From: Benincasa hispida
Lineage: Eukaryota; Streptophyta; Magnoliopsida; Cucurbitales; Cucurbitaceae
DNA: 64,000 bases
Direction of reading: 5' to 3'
Assembly (NCBI RefSeq): GCF_009727055.1
Contig: NC_052349.1
Coordinates: 37,537,993 to 37,601,992 of the forward strand
A program made the translations under genes and the position numbers. Under the pieces are notes generated by a model. It worked only from the letters and a program-made list of their open reading frames with translations, was not told where the DNA came from and made no database searches. Below, piece by piece: positions 32,185 to 43,912 of the stretch. Numbering within the stretch: position 1 is the stretch's first letter; the number at the start of each line of letters is the position of its first letter.

Positions 32185-34800
32185 AAGTTAAACACTGCAA
32201 ACACCTAACTTGTTCCTAAGAGCTTAAAGACGACTCACAAAAAGACTTAGTAAAGATATCTGTTATTTGCTCTTTTAAGCTACAATGCATCAACTGCACT
32301 TCTCCTTTCTCCTGCATATCTCTCAGAACATAATAATTGATCTTAAAATGTTTGGTTCTTTCATGAAAAACTGGATTCAATGAAATGACTAGAGTGACTT
32401 AATTATCCACAAACACCTTCACACTCTCTTCTTGCTTCAGATGCAAGTCATGCATTAATTTCTTCAACCAAATAGCCTGGTTGATTACTGTCGTTGCTGC
32501 AATGAACTCAGCTTCTACAGTTGACCGAGCCACTATATCTTGGTTTTTTTTTAACACCATGAGAAACACCTTGACTCAAAATTTTCAACTTTTCTAAATT
32601 TGATCCCAAAGACAGTGTGCCTTTCAGATATCTCATATCCTTTTTTCTAGCAACCATATGATTATTGCTTAGACAATGAAGAAAGCTAGATAGGACACTT
32701 ACAGTATACATAATGTCAGACCTAGTGGATGTGAGATACATTAGGCATCCAATTAAAATTCTGTATACATTCTCATCGACAGGTTCTTCTTCATCATCCT
32801 TTTGCAACTTCTCCTTATGAATCAAGGAGTGTTCACACTCTTACACCCCTCCATATTGAACCTCTTCAATACCTCTCCTACGCACTTCTTCTGACATAGG
32901 AACACTTCATTTTGCCTTTGCTGAATCTCCATACCTAGAAAGTAATGCATCAGACCTAGATTGGTCATCTCAAACACCTTCATCATTTCTTGCTTGAATA
33001 TCTCTATCTGAACATCATCACTTCCTGTCATCAGTAAGTCATCTACATAGGAAATACAATCACAATCACAATACTTGATTTTTCACATAGTCTGTGGATT
33101 CACTCAGACTCTTCACAAAACCCAAGTTCAACAAGTGATCATCCATCTTGCTGTAGCATGCTCTAAGAGCTTGCTTCAATCCATAAAAAGCCTTCTTCAA
33201 CAAATAAACCTTATACTCTTGTCTTGGTATGATAAATCCGTCTAGTTTCTCAATGTAGATATCTTCTTCTAACACTCCATTTAGGAATGCCGACTTCACA
33301 TCTAGCTGATACACCTTCCATCCATGCTGGACTGACACAACCATTAGCAACCTGATTGTGTCCTTTCTTGCAATTGGTGCAAAAGTCTCCGAAAAATCAA
33401 TTCTCTAGACTTGTGCATATCCTTTTGCTATTAACCTGCCCTTGACCTTGTTTATAGAGCCATTTGGGTTCAATTTGGTTTTGAAAACCCATTTGACTCC
33501 AATCACTTTTCTGTCTGTAGGCTTCTCCACCAAGTCCTATGTATTATTCTTCTCTATCATTCTCAACTCCTCCTTCATTGCCTCCATCAACTCCATATCT
33601 CTTTTAGCTTTTTCATATCTTGCAGGCTCTAATGCAATTACACTACTTCTTTTATACATCTCACTCAATAGTCTAGTCTCTCTAACTGGTGTATCATCAA
33701 CTAATTCATCAGGATCCAGAGAAACTTCTTGTTGCTTCACTTTTACTCCTACTGTTCAGTCCCACTTCATATCCTCCAAAAACTGAACATTTCTGCTAAT
33801 TACCATCTTCTCTGTGTAAGGTTGATAGATCTTGTAGGCTTTGAACATCATGCTATAGCCTACAAAGATTCATGGTTTGACTTTCTCACTTAATTTTCCT
33901 CTCTTCACTTGTGGAACATAAAAAAAATACAAACAACCAAACACCTCCAAATGTGTTAGTTTTGGTTTAGTATCAAACCAAGCTTCATAAGGTGTCTTCT
34001 TCTCCAACACCCTCACAGGTAGTCTATTCAATAGAAAGGCCACCGTGTTTGCTACTTCAGCCCAAAATTCCTTTGGTAAGTTCTACCCATGCAATAAGCA
34101 TCTTGTCATCTCCATAATACTTCTGTTCTTCCTCTCATTGACTCCATTTTGTTGTTGAGAATATGGAGTATTGAGCTGATGCTTTATCTCAGCTTCTTCA
34201 TAAAAGGAATTGAACCTTTGCGATGTTCAATCCCATCATCAATTTTTACCACCTAAATCTTACAGCCACTTTGATTCTCAACCCACCTCTTAAACTTCAA
34301 AAACACTTCAACTACTTCATACTTTACTTCATGAAATATATCCAACACATTCTAGTATAATCATCAATAAAGATAATGAAATCCCTACTACCATTTAGTG
34401 AGAGAGTTGGTTGAGGTCCACACAAGTCAGTTTGGATGAGTTGCAGCTTCTCAGTTGCTTTCTGTTGTGACTTCTTGAATGGCAGCCTTGTTTGCTTTCC
34501 TGTTAAACAAGCTCGGAAGTTTGTTTTCAACTCCTTTAGAATTGATACTCTTACTACCATCTCATTGTTCTACAAATGCTCCAACCCTTTTTGACAAAAA
34601 TGCCCCAACCTCTTGTGTCATAACTCAGTGTCATTCACTTGACACTTGAAAGCTATCTTCTCATTCTCAAGGGGATCCAACGAAAAATTCTTATGCTGCA
34701 TCTTTATTTGAGCAACTCATTCCCATTGGAATAAGAAATGAGGCACTTTCCTTCTTCAAACAACATTTTGAATCCATTTTCTACTCATTGACCAACACTT
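32185..34800 (-). pseudogene. Ty1-copia pol remnant: integrase, reverse transcriptase, RNase H
   Basis: On the - strand from right to left: integrase core (LQLIQTDLCGPQ and FIIFIDDYTRMCWIYF, 34324-34560), reverse transcriptase ([33 protein letters not shown], 33066-33350), the catalytic box ISYVDDLLMTGSDD near 33040, LMHYFLGMEIQQ, and RNase H (STVEAEFIAATTVINQAIWL, HDLHLKQEESVKVFVDN) down to about 32190. Multiple stops and frameshifts. It differs in sequence and LTR size from the ACGATCG-type copia at 5-10 kb. Gag and protease are missing because a 2-kb LTR begins at 34801. Confidence 0.85.
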
Positions 34801-36853
34801 TGTTGAGATGTATGCCTTAAAGGCTCGTAGTTATATGTTATTTGAAATAACGGTTGATTGTTTTGTATGAAATAATCTATTAAAGAAAGATCCAAGGTTA
34901 TTTTATGTATCTTAAACATGTATGTAGATGACATACAAGTGGATCATGTTTAAGTGACAACCTAAATGCTCTATAGTATATGGATAAGGCTGGGTACCTT
35001 ATTTTGGTGATACTATGGATATGACCCACTTTGTAATTGTTACAATTGTTGTAAAGTGTTACAAATGATCTGATCTTGATCGTTCATGTGGAGACATGTG
35101 AGTGGATATATCCTATACAAAGAGTTTATATAAAACCGGACCACGAAATGGTTAGTCTCTCTTTATAACACTGTTACTTGAAAAGACTTATATTTCACTA
35201 GCATGACCATAGGTGACTCGACTTTAATCATGAGTGAGTTGTGCACTCCTGTCTATGAGGGCAATCCTTTGGCCATTATGGGTGAGAGTTGGTCAAATTC
35301 ACCGACTCAATATACGTACTATTTTATGGATTTTTTCGAGTAGGGAGCTGAGAACACATCTACACAAGATAAAATTCACTCATTCTAGTCTTGAATAAGT
35401 AGATGAACTGCTCTTTTTAGAGTTGATTTCGGGTCTTGAATAATGAGGCCTCACCCTTTCATGGCTTGAGAGAGATTAATGGTATTTAAGGAGTTAGATG
35501 TAATACAGGGGTAAAACGATAATTTGATCTAGTTGTTATTATGAGCGATTCGTGAAGGGTCGATATACTATTGATTGGTTATATCTATGGACACGAAAAT
35601 ATATCCACAATGCAAAGATTACAGTTGTGGATCTTTAGTGGAGTGACATACAATTAATGAATGTGGATTCATTTAATTAAAGAGTTTAATTAATTAATCT
35701 CGTATCATTGGAGCTTCTCATCTGTAGGTCTATTAAGTTCATCTACTAGCTCACCAAAGGTAAAAATAAGAATCAATTAATTTTGGATCAATTGGAATTG
35801 TTCAAATTAAATAAGGGAATTAATTGTATAAGATGCAGTTAATATAATGCATATAGATATATTTTAATATATAGTTAATTATAAATATGATTTATAATTA
35901 ATATTATATATATGAGATAAATAAATATTTGAATATGATTCAAATATTATTTATATGAGTGAGATTCATATAAAACTATAAGTTAAAATTAATATGAATA
36001 TGATTTATATTAAAACTATGAGTTATATGAGAGAATAAGGTATTTGAATAGGATCCAATTATTAAATCATATGAATGAGATTCATATTATAACTATAGGT
36101 TAAATCTAATATGAATGAGATTCATATTAAAACTATAGGTTATGTTTAATGTGAATGAGATTCATATTAAAACTATAGGTCAAGTTTAATGTGAATGAGA
36201 TTCATATTAAAACTATAGTATATGAGAGGTAATACATTTGAATTATATTCAAATGTGACATTAATTAAATATATGATATTTAATCAATTGATATTAATTA
36301 ATTGGATGAATTAATATTTATTTTATTTAATTTAACTAAATAGATTTAATTTAAAATTAAATATAGAAATTAACTCCCCAACAGTTAGCAAAGAAGTTAA
36401 CATAAGATTGAGGGGAGTCCCCTCCCCTCTCACTTTTAATTGAAAGAAGTTTTCTTTTGGTGTCAATTCATGGAAGAAGAAGAAAAGTTCTTGAATTTTT
36501 CTCCCAAGAAATCACACTCTCAATTATTTTTCCCTTACCAAAATCGAAGAGCTTACAACTCCTTCGATTCTTATTCCAGAGAATAGCAAGGAAAGCCTGA
36601 TGGTGTTGTTTTTGTATGTTGAATTTGAGGGAATTACTTTTGAAACAAGGTGGTCATGATAGGGAGAGAAAAGCATCGAAGATTTTCTTCGAGGATATGT
36701 TTCTCTTCTTCCTCTCTTCCCCTATACATCATACTTATATAAGTTTTATATTTATCCTGTATTTGTATGTTTTCTTTATTTTTCATAGTTTCTAAAACGA
36801 ATTTCAAAAGCACACGCGTTTACGTGCTTCCGTTGAGGAACTCGATTACTTCA
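34801..36853 (+). mobile_element. 2,053-bp LTR followed by a primer-binding site
   Basis: Starts TGTTGAGATGTATGCC exactly where the reverse copia pol breaks off, and ends AACTCGATTACTTCA at 36853. Two bases later TGGTATCAAAGTCAGG (36856) resembles the initiator tRNA-Met primer site TGGTATCAGAGC. It is therefore a 5' LTR on the + strand rather than a solo LTR. It is the same subfamily as 10321-12030 (reverse). No gag-pol is recognisable downstream, and no closely matching 3' LTR follows. Confidence 0.85.
36069..36220 (+). repeat. 40-bp tandem repeat, 4 copies, with a palindromic core
   Basis: Copies of GAATGAGATTCATATTA...ACTATAGGT occur at an exact 40-bp step (GAATGAGA at 36073, 36113, 36153 and 36193). 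Each has a near-palindrome ATATGAATGAGATTCATAT. Single copies of the same core occur in most LTRs of this superfamily in the window (for example near 10800 and 13545), so the array is a local expansion of an LTR motif. Confidence 0.8.
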
Positions 36854-37243
36854 ATTGGTATCAAAGTCAGGTCATCCTCTTGATTTTTGTTTTGGATTGA
36901 AAACAGAGAAGAGGTGGGTAACTTATTGTGCATTTGATGTATGAGTTTGCAAAAAAGGATAATTTCGATTTTTGGCACTTAATTTACTATTTTGATGAGA
37001 TCAAATTATAAGGACCCAATGTTTTTGAGTATTTAAATTCATGCTATCAAGTCTGTAAATCCATATCGATTGAGTTGCAAGAGTTAATGAGAAGATCGGC
37101 AGAAAACGGAGCAAAAACAGGCAAAGGACGAACATAATCAAGCATTATGTGCTAGATTAAGCAGAATTAATGCACATCGTAACTATGCTGCACTTTACAC
37201 TGCGTTATCGAAAGCCCAGCGTTGTGACGCTCGATAGTAGCGT
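36854..37243 (+). other. Non-coding remnant downstream of the primer-binding site
   Basis: Should be the leader and gag start of the element whose LTR ends at 36853, but no Gag-like translation is recognisable. A repeated GCGTT/GCATT motif (AGCGTTGTGACGCTCG) appears near 37220 and continues after the MITE at 37680. Confidence 0.35.
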
Positions 37244-37671
37244 TAAGGGTGGTCATCCAAATAAAAAAAACTGAACCGTTTCTAAAAATCGAACCGAACC
37301 GAAAACTCAGTGAAACCGAAAAATGCGGTTCGATTCATTTTGAAGAAATTTTGAAACCGAATTAATTCGGCTCGGTTCGGTTTCACTTTCTAAAATCGAA
37401 TTTGAAACCGAACCGAACCGTTTTTAATTAATATATATTTATTTATTTATATATTAAAAAAAAGTAAAACTGAATTTAAAACCGAACTGAACCGTTTTTT
37501 AATTAAAAAAAAAAATATAACATGGATTTTTTTTAAATGACAAAACTGAATTTGAAACCGAACCTAACCGCATATGCGATTCGGTTTGAATCAATAAGTC
37601 GGTTCGGTTTAGTCTCATATTTTAAAAAATCGGTTCAATTCGATTTGACCACCGAATCGTTTCCACCCCTA
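37244..37671. mobile_element. hAT-like MITE (428 bp) rich in AACCGAACCG
   Basis: Begins TAAGGGTGG and ends CCACCCCTA, imperfect terminal inverted repeats of the TAGGGGTGG type common in hAT MITEs. The flanks are AGTAGCGT (37236-37243) and AGCAGCGT (37672-37679), an 8-bp target duplication with one mismatch, the length expected for hAT. The interior is filled with repeated GAACCG and CGGTTC on both arms, so it can fold back. It has no coding capacity. Confidence 0.75.
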
Positions 37672-37827
37672 AGCAGCGTTACAATGCTGAAACTGAGCAT
37701 AGCAATGCTACAAGGAATGTAGTAATGCTGTGGCAAAAAAAAAAAAAAAATACCCAACGTAGCTACACTCTCCACAATATCACTATTCTCTGACTCAGTC
37801 ACACACATGAGGAGGTTCAAATCTAAT

Positions 37828-37925
37828 TAGCGTCGTAACGCTCGGGTGGTTAGATGCATGCCTAGAAAATAGGAGGTTGTGGTTCAAGCCTGGCATGGAG
37901 CAGTTGCCGTTTTTCATTTTCTTTT
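37828..37925 (+). mobile_element. Possible tRNA-derived SINE or decayed tRNA-like sequence
   Basis: GGGTGGTTAGATGC resembles a polymerase III A box and GGTTCAAGCC a B box, about 40 bp apart, followed by a T run. The anticodon arm cannot be drawn canonically (no T at position 33), so a functional tRNA is unlikely. Confidence 0.3.
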
Positions 37926-38124
37926 TATGTAATTTATTATTGTGATTAATTAAATTAACATAATCAATTAATTCTTAAGGATGCCAAAATTCGGTCTATT
38001 TTTACTGATTAATTTAATTTGTGCGTATGATATTTGATTAAATTAATGTTAATTATATGTTGCATAATGTATGTCATATAATTTAAAATCCCACCTTAGG
38101 ATAAACATTTTCATGCATGATATT

Positions 38125-38595
38125 TAATATAAATGTTATATTATATGGTTGCATGATTTTATAAGCATGCACATGCATCTTATTTAATATAAACGTTATA
38201 TTATATGGTTGCATATTATAATAAGCATGTCATACATTTTTTTTTATTAATATAAGTGTTATATTATATGCTAGCACATTTATTATTACTTTTGTAGTAT
38301 TAATATAAGAGTTATATTAATTAATGAAAATGCATGATCATGCATCATTTTAAAATATAATTGTTATATTTAAAGTTTAGGTTAATTCCTAAAGTATGTA
38401 CATACATGATTATATTATGTAGTTTGATGATTATAATATAAGTGTTATATTATATATTTTAACATATGGTTAAACGCATGTTTTTACTATATAGTAATTC
38501 ATTAACATTAATATATAAAAGTTATATTGTGTATGTTGATGAATGTGATATGCATGAGATATGGTTTTATTAATTAATTTATAATTGTTATATTT
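38125..38595. repeat. Eight dispersed near-palindromes TAATATAANNGTTATATTA
   Basis: Copies lie at 38125, 38185, 38248, 38301, 38353, 38434, 38509 and 38574 (last ones degenerate). Each is about 19 bp and spaced 52-81 bp apart. The two central bases vary (AT, AC, GT, GA, and so on). Between them, GCATG-containing spacers (TTGCATG, AAGCATG) recur, so the whole is a degenerate tandem array with a hairpin-forming core. No gene is near. Confidence 0.65.
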
Positions 38596-38599
38596 AATT

Positions 38600-40720
38600 A
38601 ATAATACTGGAAGATGTATATTGATCGATGGCATGCTAGCCTAATGTGATTAGGATATGGTTAATTAATTTGTTTTAAATGGCTTAAAACTGTTTTAATT
38701 AATCTTCAAATTTTATTTCTAATAAGATTATATTTAAAATAGATCTTTTTGTTTTCTTTTAATAGGATTAAAATGAGAAAATAAAAGATTAAATTTATAA
38801 AACATTTACCTATTAGGTACCTTTGTCTAGGAACATTCTGTTTAAGATTGGAGTATTTAAGTTGATGGATAGAATACCCCTACCTAGGAACCGACCTAAA
38901 AGGTGAATTAGTCAATGTTTTATAAGAAATAGATGATTAAAATTTACTAACGTGTTTAATAAATGATAAACATACATAGTTAAACTATCCAATATAAGAG
39001 TTATAATGGGTAAATTTAACAAGACTTAGATAAATTTCTTAGCCTAATTTGCCTAAGTAATGAACCCTCATTTTTTTTTTTAAATACATCATAGGAGAAA
39101 AAAAATATGATATGTCATTTTTCTCTCACGCTCTCCCTAAAAGTTCACACTGTGAGACTCTTGCTCAACTTCAAGGTGCCCTGAGAGTGTTCCCCTTCGA
39201 TTGGTGTTTGCATAGGTCAATATCAAGGTGAATGAAGAAAGTATTTATAGTAAGTGGGAGAAGGATGTGTGTCAACTTGTCCTATGGTTTCCTTTATTGG
39301 TTTACAATGTGAGATCTTTTTCCACAGCCTCGAGGCGCCCTGGGAGTGTCCCCTTTCAAATGGTTTGTGCATTAGGTTAATATCAGGGAAAACTTCAGAA
39401 ATAGATAGAGTCGCTTTAGTTTTTTCCCCAATCGGTTTTTCCCTTCAATTGGCTCATTAGGGTGGAACTCTTGAATCTAAAATGGAGGGTCACACTTACA
39501 AGAAATTGTTAAGCAAGTTAATGATTTCTTGAAGAAACTAATGGTACCTAATTTTTATAGGAATAAGAGTTTTTTTAAGCATTAATTGGTTGAGAATATC
39601 TCATTCTAGTGAATGGATAACTGATCACCCTTCAGTGACGATTATTTTAACTCACTGGAGTATCATAGCAACAAAAATTTTGAATTAATATGTATGATAT
39701 TCATATTAAATCTATTGGATTCTTTTATAATTTCTATGTTGAGTTTGAATCGGTAAAAGATTGCATATAGTCAAATAATATATTTTATATAATTCATAGT
39801 TATGTCATTTCCTTTCAAGATCTTTAATTTTTTAATTACTGATATAAGTCAAAAGGTTTGGTGAATATTTACTTTGAAAAATTCCGTCAACACATAATGG
39901 CAATATAATTTTGTCTTCAGTTTGGAAAATGTTCTCAAAAGAATTGTTTCCAATTCATGAAGTGTTCATGAGTTATCTTTGAAATGATAGCTTACTTTTT
40001 CTTCTAGACAACATATAATGTGTCTGGATTGTAAGATAAAGTCAAGGCAAAAACATATTATATTTTGGAGTCATGGGAAGCTCTATGACCTCCAAAGTTA
40101 AGTACTATTTGAGTCCAAAAAAATTACTATGAGTCTGACTAGAGCCAATAAGGAAAATGTTTCCATATTAGCTTGGGACGTCACACATTGAGGAATTTTG
40201 AAAATACTCAAAAAGCAAGAAAAAATAAGAATAAGTAAATTTGATTTACTAAGTTCTTGTTGGAGAATACAGATTCACACGTTCATAATTGAATAAGGAT
40301 TCACTATCAGATTTTTTCTTCATTACAATTTAAATTATATTTCTTGACAAATACTTAATTCATTTGAATTGTTCTATTAGTTGGCAATGGGAAGCTCATC
40401 AATTAACCTAATAGGAGACATTAAAATGTTATTTATTTATGTTGAATATGGTACTTTTATCACCATTAGAGAAATTCAATTTTTCCAAACTTTATTACTA
40501 AATAATTCATAGAGTATGAATAGTTTTAGTGATAAGGTATGTTTGCAAAAGTTGTTTGAAAATATGTTCAGCTTTAAATAAATACATTTTTTTGTATGTT
40601 AAAAGTTAACACATCTAAATACTAAACTAAAAGAGTGTAAGGATTAATGAATCCAGATAGAAAGACAATTTCTTTTCTCCTAAAAAGGATACTTATCTTC
40701 GGCATTTAAATGACAATTAC
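38600..40720. other. No gene seen; contains a duplicated ~85-bp block
   Basis: Two diverged copies of one block lie at about 39147-39235 (CACTGTGAGACTCTTGC...CCCTGAGAGTG...CAATATCAAGG) and 39303-39388 (CAATGTGAGATC...CCCTGGGAGTG...TAATATCAGGG). The rest is AT-rich with no recognised protein. Confidence 0.4.
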
Positions 40721-40721
40721 G

Positions 40722-41226
40722 AGTAATTCTTTAAGAGTTAGAGTTAAATTACTATTACCTGTTAAAACTCTTGCTTTTCGTGCAAACGTGTCATTAAACC
40801 TTATTATATAAGGCTATTGGGCCAAAGAATTTGTTGGGCTTATGCATTTTTGACCTAGATAGTCTTGTGACTGAAAGAGTAAGTCTGATATTGTAAATAT
40901 ATCATTAATATGATTAATGAGTATTTATGAGTAGAAGTATCTTAATATAATGTAACTTAAGTCTTATTTTCTAAAGGTAATTCTCTAAAAGTTAGAGTTA
41001 AATTACTATTACCTATCAAAACTCTTGCTTTTCATGCAAAAGTGTCATTAAACCTTATTAGATAAGGCTATCAGGCCAAAAAATTTGTTAGGTTTATGCA
41101 TTTTTGACCCAGGTAGTCTTGTGACTGAAAGAGTAAGTCTGACATCCTAAATATATCATTAATATGATTAATGAGTGTTTATGAGTAGAAGTATCTTAAT
41201 ATAATGCAATTTAAGTCTTATTTTCT
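40722..41226. repeat. 252-bp tandem duplication
   Basis: The block beginning GGTAATTCT...GTTAGAGTTAAATTAC at about 40722 is repeated from about 40974. Both copies end in ATGTAACTTAAGTCTTATTTTC or its variant. Copies differ at scattered positions, mostly C/T changes. It is not coding. Confidence 0.8.
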
Positions 41227-41789
41227 ATAAAATGACCAAAAGAAATTAGATTAAAGTCAAAGTCATTTAGGCAAGTCTATTATGACATTATGATCAGATC
41301 ATAATGATTACTATAGGAAATTTAATGTACTATGCCTAATTGATGAAGATGAGATAAGATCTCAACGTCCAACATTATGTACAATATGGATGAAACTATG
41401 TCGAAACAGGAAAAATATGGTCTTGTTAAATTTAGTACATGTTAAGTACTTTGTGAAAAATAAACATTACACTGGTGCCAAATTTACTAAGGACATGCAA
41501 TAGAGATTGCAATTTTAAACATCATTTCTTCAAAAAATGTTTGAGAAAGATTTTGGATTATGAAAGTGTTGTAAAACTAGTTTACGACATTTTAGTATTA
41601 GGGTAAGTTGTAACACTTGTGTCACAACGAACTCTTGGCGAAATAAATGTTCAAAAATACACCTAAATGTAACTAGTCCTTGAGGAATTTATAAATGGCC
41701 TTTTGAACAACCCAAAATAAAAAATGATACATTTGTGTGACAAATACTAATTTCATTTGAAAAGTCAAAATGAAAGGTTACGGACCTGT
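41227..41789. other. No gene seen
   Basis: AT-rich, no recognised domain. It may be internal sequence of an old LTR element, but no Gag or Pol motif is visible. Confidence 0.35.
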
Positions 41790-43783
41790 TGTTGGGGTTG
41801 ATGCCCCAAATCTCGTAGAGTCCTATAGTTTGTAAACCATGTATGAATGAACTCTTATGTGATTAATAATATATGATATTTTATTCACATTGTCTATAAA
41901 ATATGTGATATTTTAGTTGCACTAACCACAAACCAATAAATTAACATCCAAGGTTATCGTTGTAACTTAAACATGTATGTGGAGACATACAAATGGATCA
42001 TGTTTAAGTGATAACCTAAATGGTTTGTTGTTTATGGATAAGGCTGGGTACCTTATCCTTGTGACACTACGAGTATGACCCGCTTTATAGGTGTTACAAG
42101 TGTTTTAAAGTGCTACAAATAATTTGATCCTGATCATTCATGTATTAGACATGCGAGCGGGGATATTCTATACAAAAGAGTTTGTATAAGACCGAGCCAC
42201 AAAATGTTTAATCTCATTATATAACGCCGTTCATGATAGAGACTTTCATTTCACCAGGATGACCATAGGTAACATGACTTGAATCCCGAGTGAGTTATGA
42301 ACTTCTACCTATGAGGGCGGTCCTTTGATTTGTATGGGTGAGAGTGGCCAGATCGCCAACTCAACGAGCCTACCATTTTGAGGATTTGTCTGATTGGGGA
42401 GCTGAAAATACAGCTACACAAGATAGAATTCACTATTTCCCTGAAGCAGGGGTAAGTAGAAAAATTACTCCATTAAGGGTTGATTCCGGGTCTTGAACAA
42501 TGTGGCATCACACTCTCTTCTGGCCCTAGAGGGGTTTAGTCATAGTAGTACTATGATCTATTGTTCATTAGAGGAATCAATGATACTTAAGAAGTTAGAG
42601 GTCACTACAGGGGCAAAACGGTAATTTGGCCTAGTTGTACTTGTGAGCAATTTGTGAAGGGTCATCATACTGTTGATTGGTTATATCCAATGGATACAAA
42701 AATATATCTGTAGTGTGAAGAGTGCAGTTGTCGGTCTTTAGTGAAATGTCTGACAGTTAACAGATGGTGGATAATGTAATTAAAGAGTTCAATTAATTAT
42801 TTACGTACTGTTGGAGCTTCAAGCTACAAGTCCATAAGATCTCCTTGGTAGCTCAAGAGGATTTAGTTGAGAATCAGTTTTTGGGTTAACTTGAATTGTT
42901 CAAATTAATAAGAGGAAATTTAATTATATATAATATAATTAAATTTATTCAATATGTATGATATAATTGTTATAATGTATTTAATACATTATAGTTTATT
43001 TGGAGGAAATAAATATTTGAATAGGATTTAAATATATTTTCTATGAATATGATTCATAGTTGTTAAATTTAATATAGATATGATTTATATTAAAAGCCAT
43101 AAAATAGAGAAAATAAACTATAGTTTATATTGTATGTGATACAATATTAAAACTATAGGTTATGTGTTATATTTGATATAACATATAGTTTAATATAAAT
43201 ATAATATGATGAGTTAGTTATCATATTTATTTATATAATTTTATTATTTTGAATAATAACTATTCTATTTTCTCTCCAACCACCTAAGTGTGTGGTTATT
43301 CAATTTTGTGACAAGAGGAATAAAAGAAAAGGGTTTTCTTCTTCTTCCTACATGATACAACAACCTACATGATAGAAGATTTGCTATCCGATAGAAAGTT
43401 ACAGAATCGTTCTGTGCTTCAATCTTCTTCCTCCTCCAAACTCAAACAAACCCTCCAAACCAAAATAGTTAGAGCCCACCACTCCCAGGTTCTCACCCTG
43501 AGAATACCAAAACTTCACTGTGGTAGTGTCTCTATTTGGTTCGAGAAGTTCTTAAAGACGGTCTTCAAGAGTTGTTGAGTTTGAGTTCGTGACTGTTTGA
43601 GGGATTTACATGAAGAAAAGTTCTTCGAAGGTATTATCTCTTGAATCATTTTCTTGTTTCAAGCAGCTGTAATTTATTGTGAATGCATATCTTGTATGTT
43701 TACTGTAAATTTAGTTTTCAATAAAAATGGAATTTGGACGATCCGCTTCCGCTCAAGGATCTCCTGTAAAACGAGCTCCTTCA
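41790..43783 (+). mobile_element. Solo LTR (1,994 bp)
   Basis: Starts TGTTGGGGTTGATGCCCC and ends GAGCTCCTTCA. The flanks are CCTGT (41785-41789) and CCTTT (43784-43788), a target duplication with one mismatch. All family landmarks are present (AACATGTATGTGGAGACATA, CTTATCCTTGTGACACTACG). No internal region. A 69-codon open frame at 43369-43578 is in LTR sequence and is not credible as a gene. Confidence 0.8.
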
Positions 43784-43912
43784 CCTTTAATAGGGTCAAA
43801 TTGTGTAGATGAATTAGTTCCAAGTAAAACTGCATAATAGTTAACAAGTGTTGTTAACTATTTATTTTCATTTAAAAGTCAATTTCTAATTGTCAACTAG
43901 ATAACTCTTTTG

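Noticed and set aside
37828..37925. Functional tRNA gene
   Set aside because: A- and B-box-like motifs are present, but the anticodon arm lacks the invariant T33 and the acceptor stem does not pair; kept only as a possible SINE.
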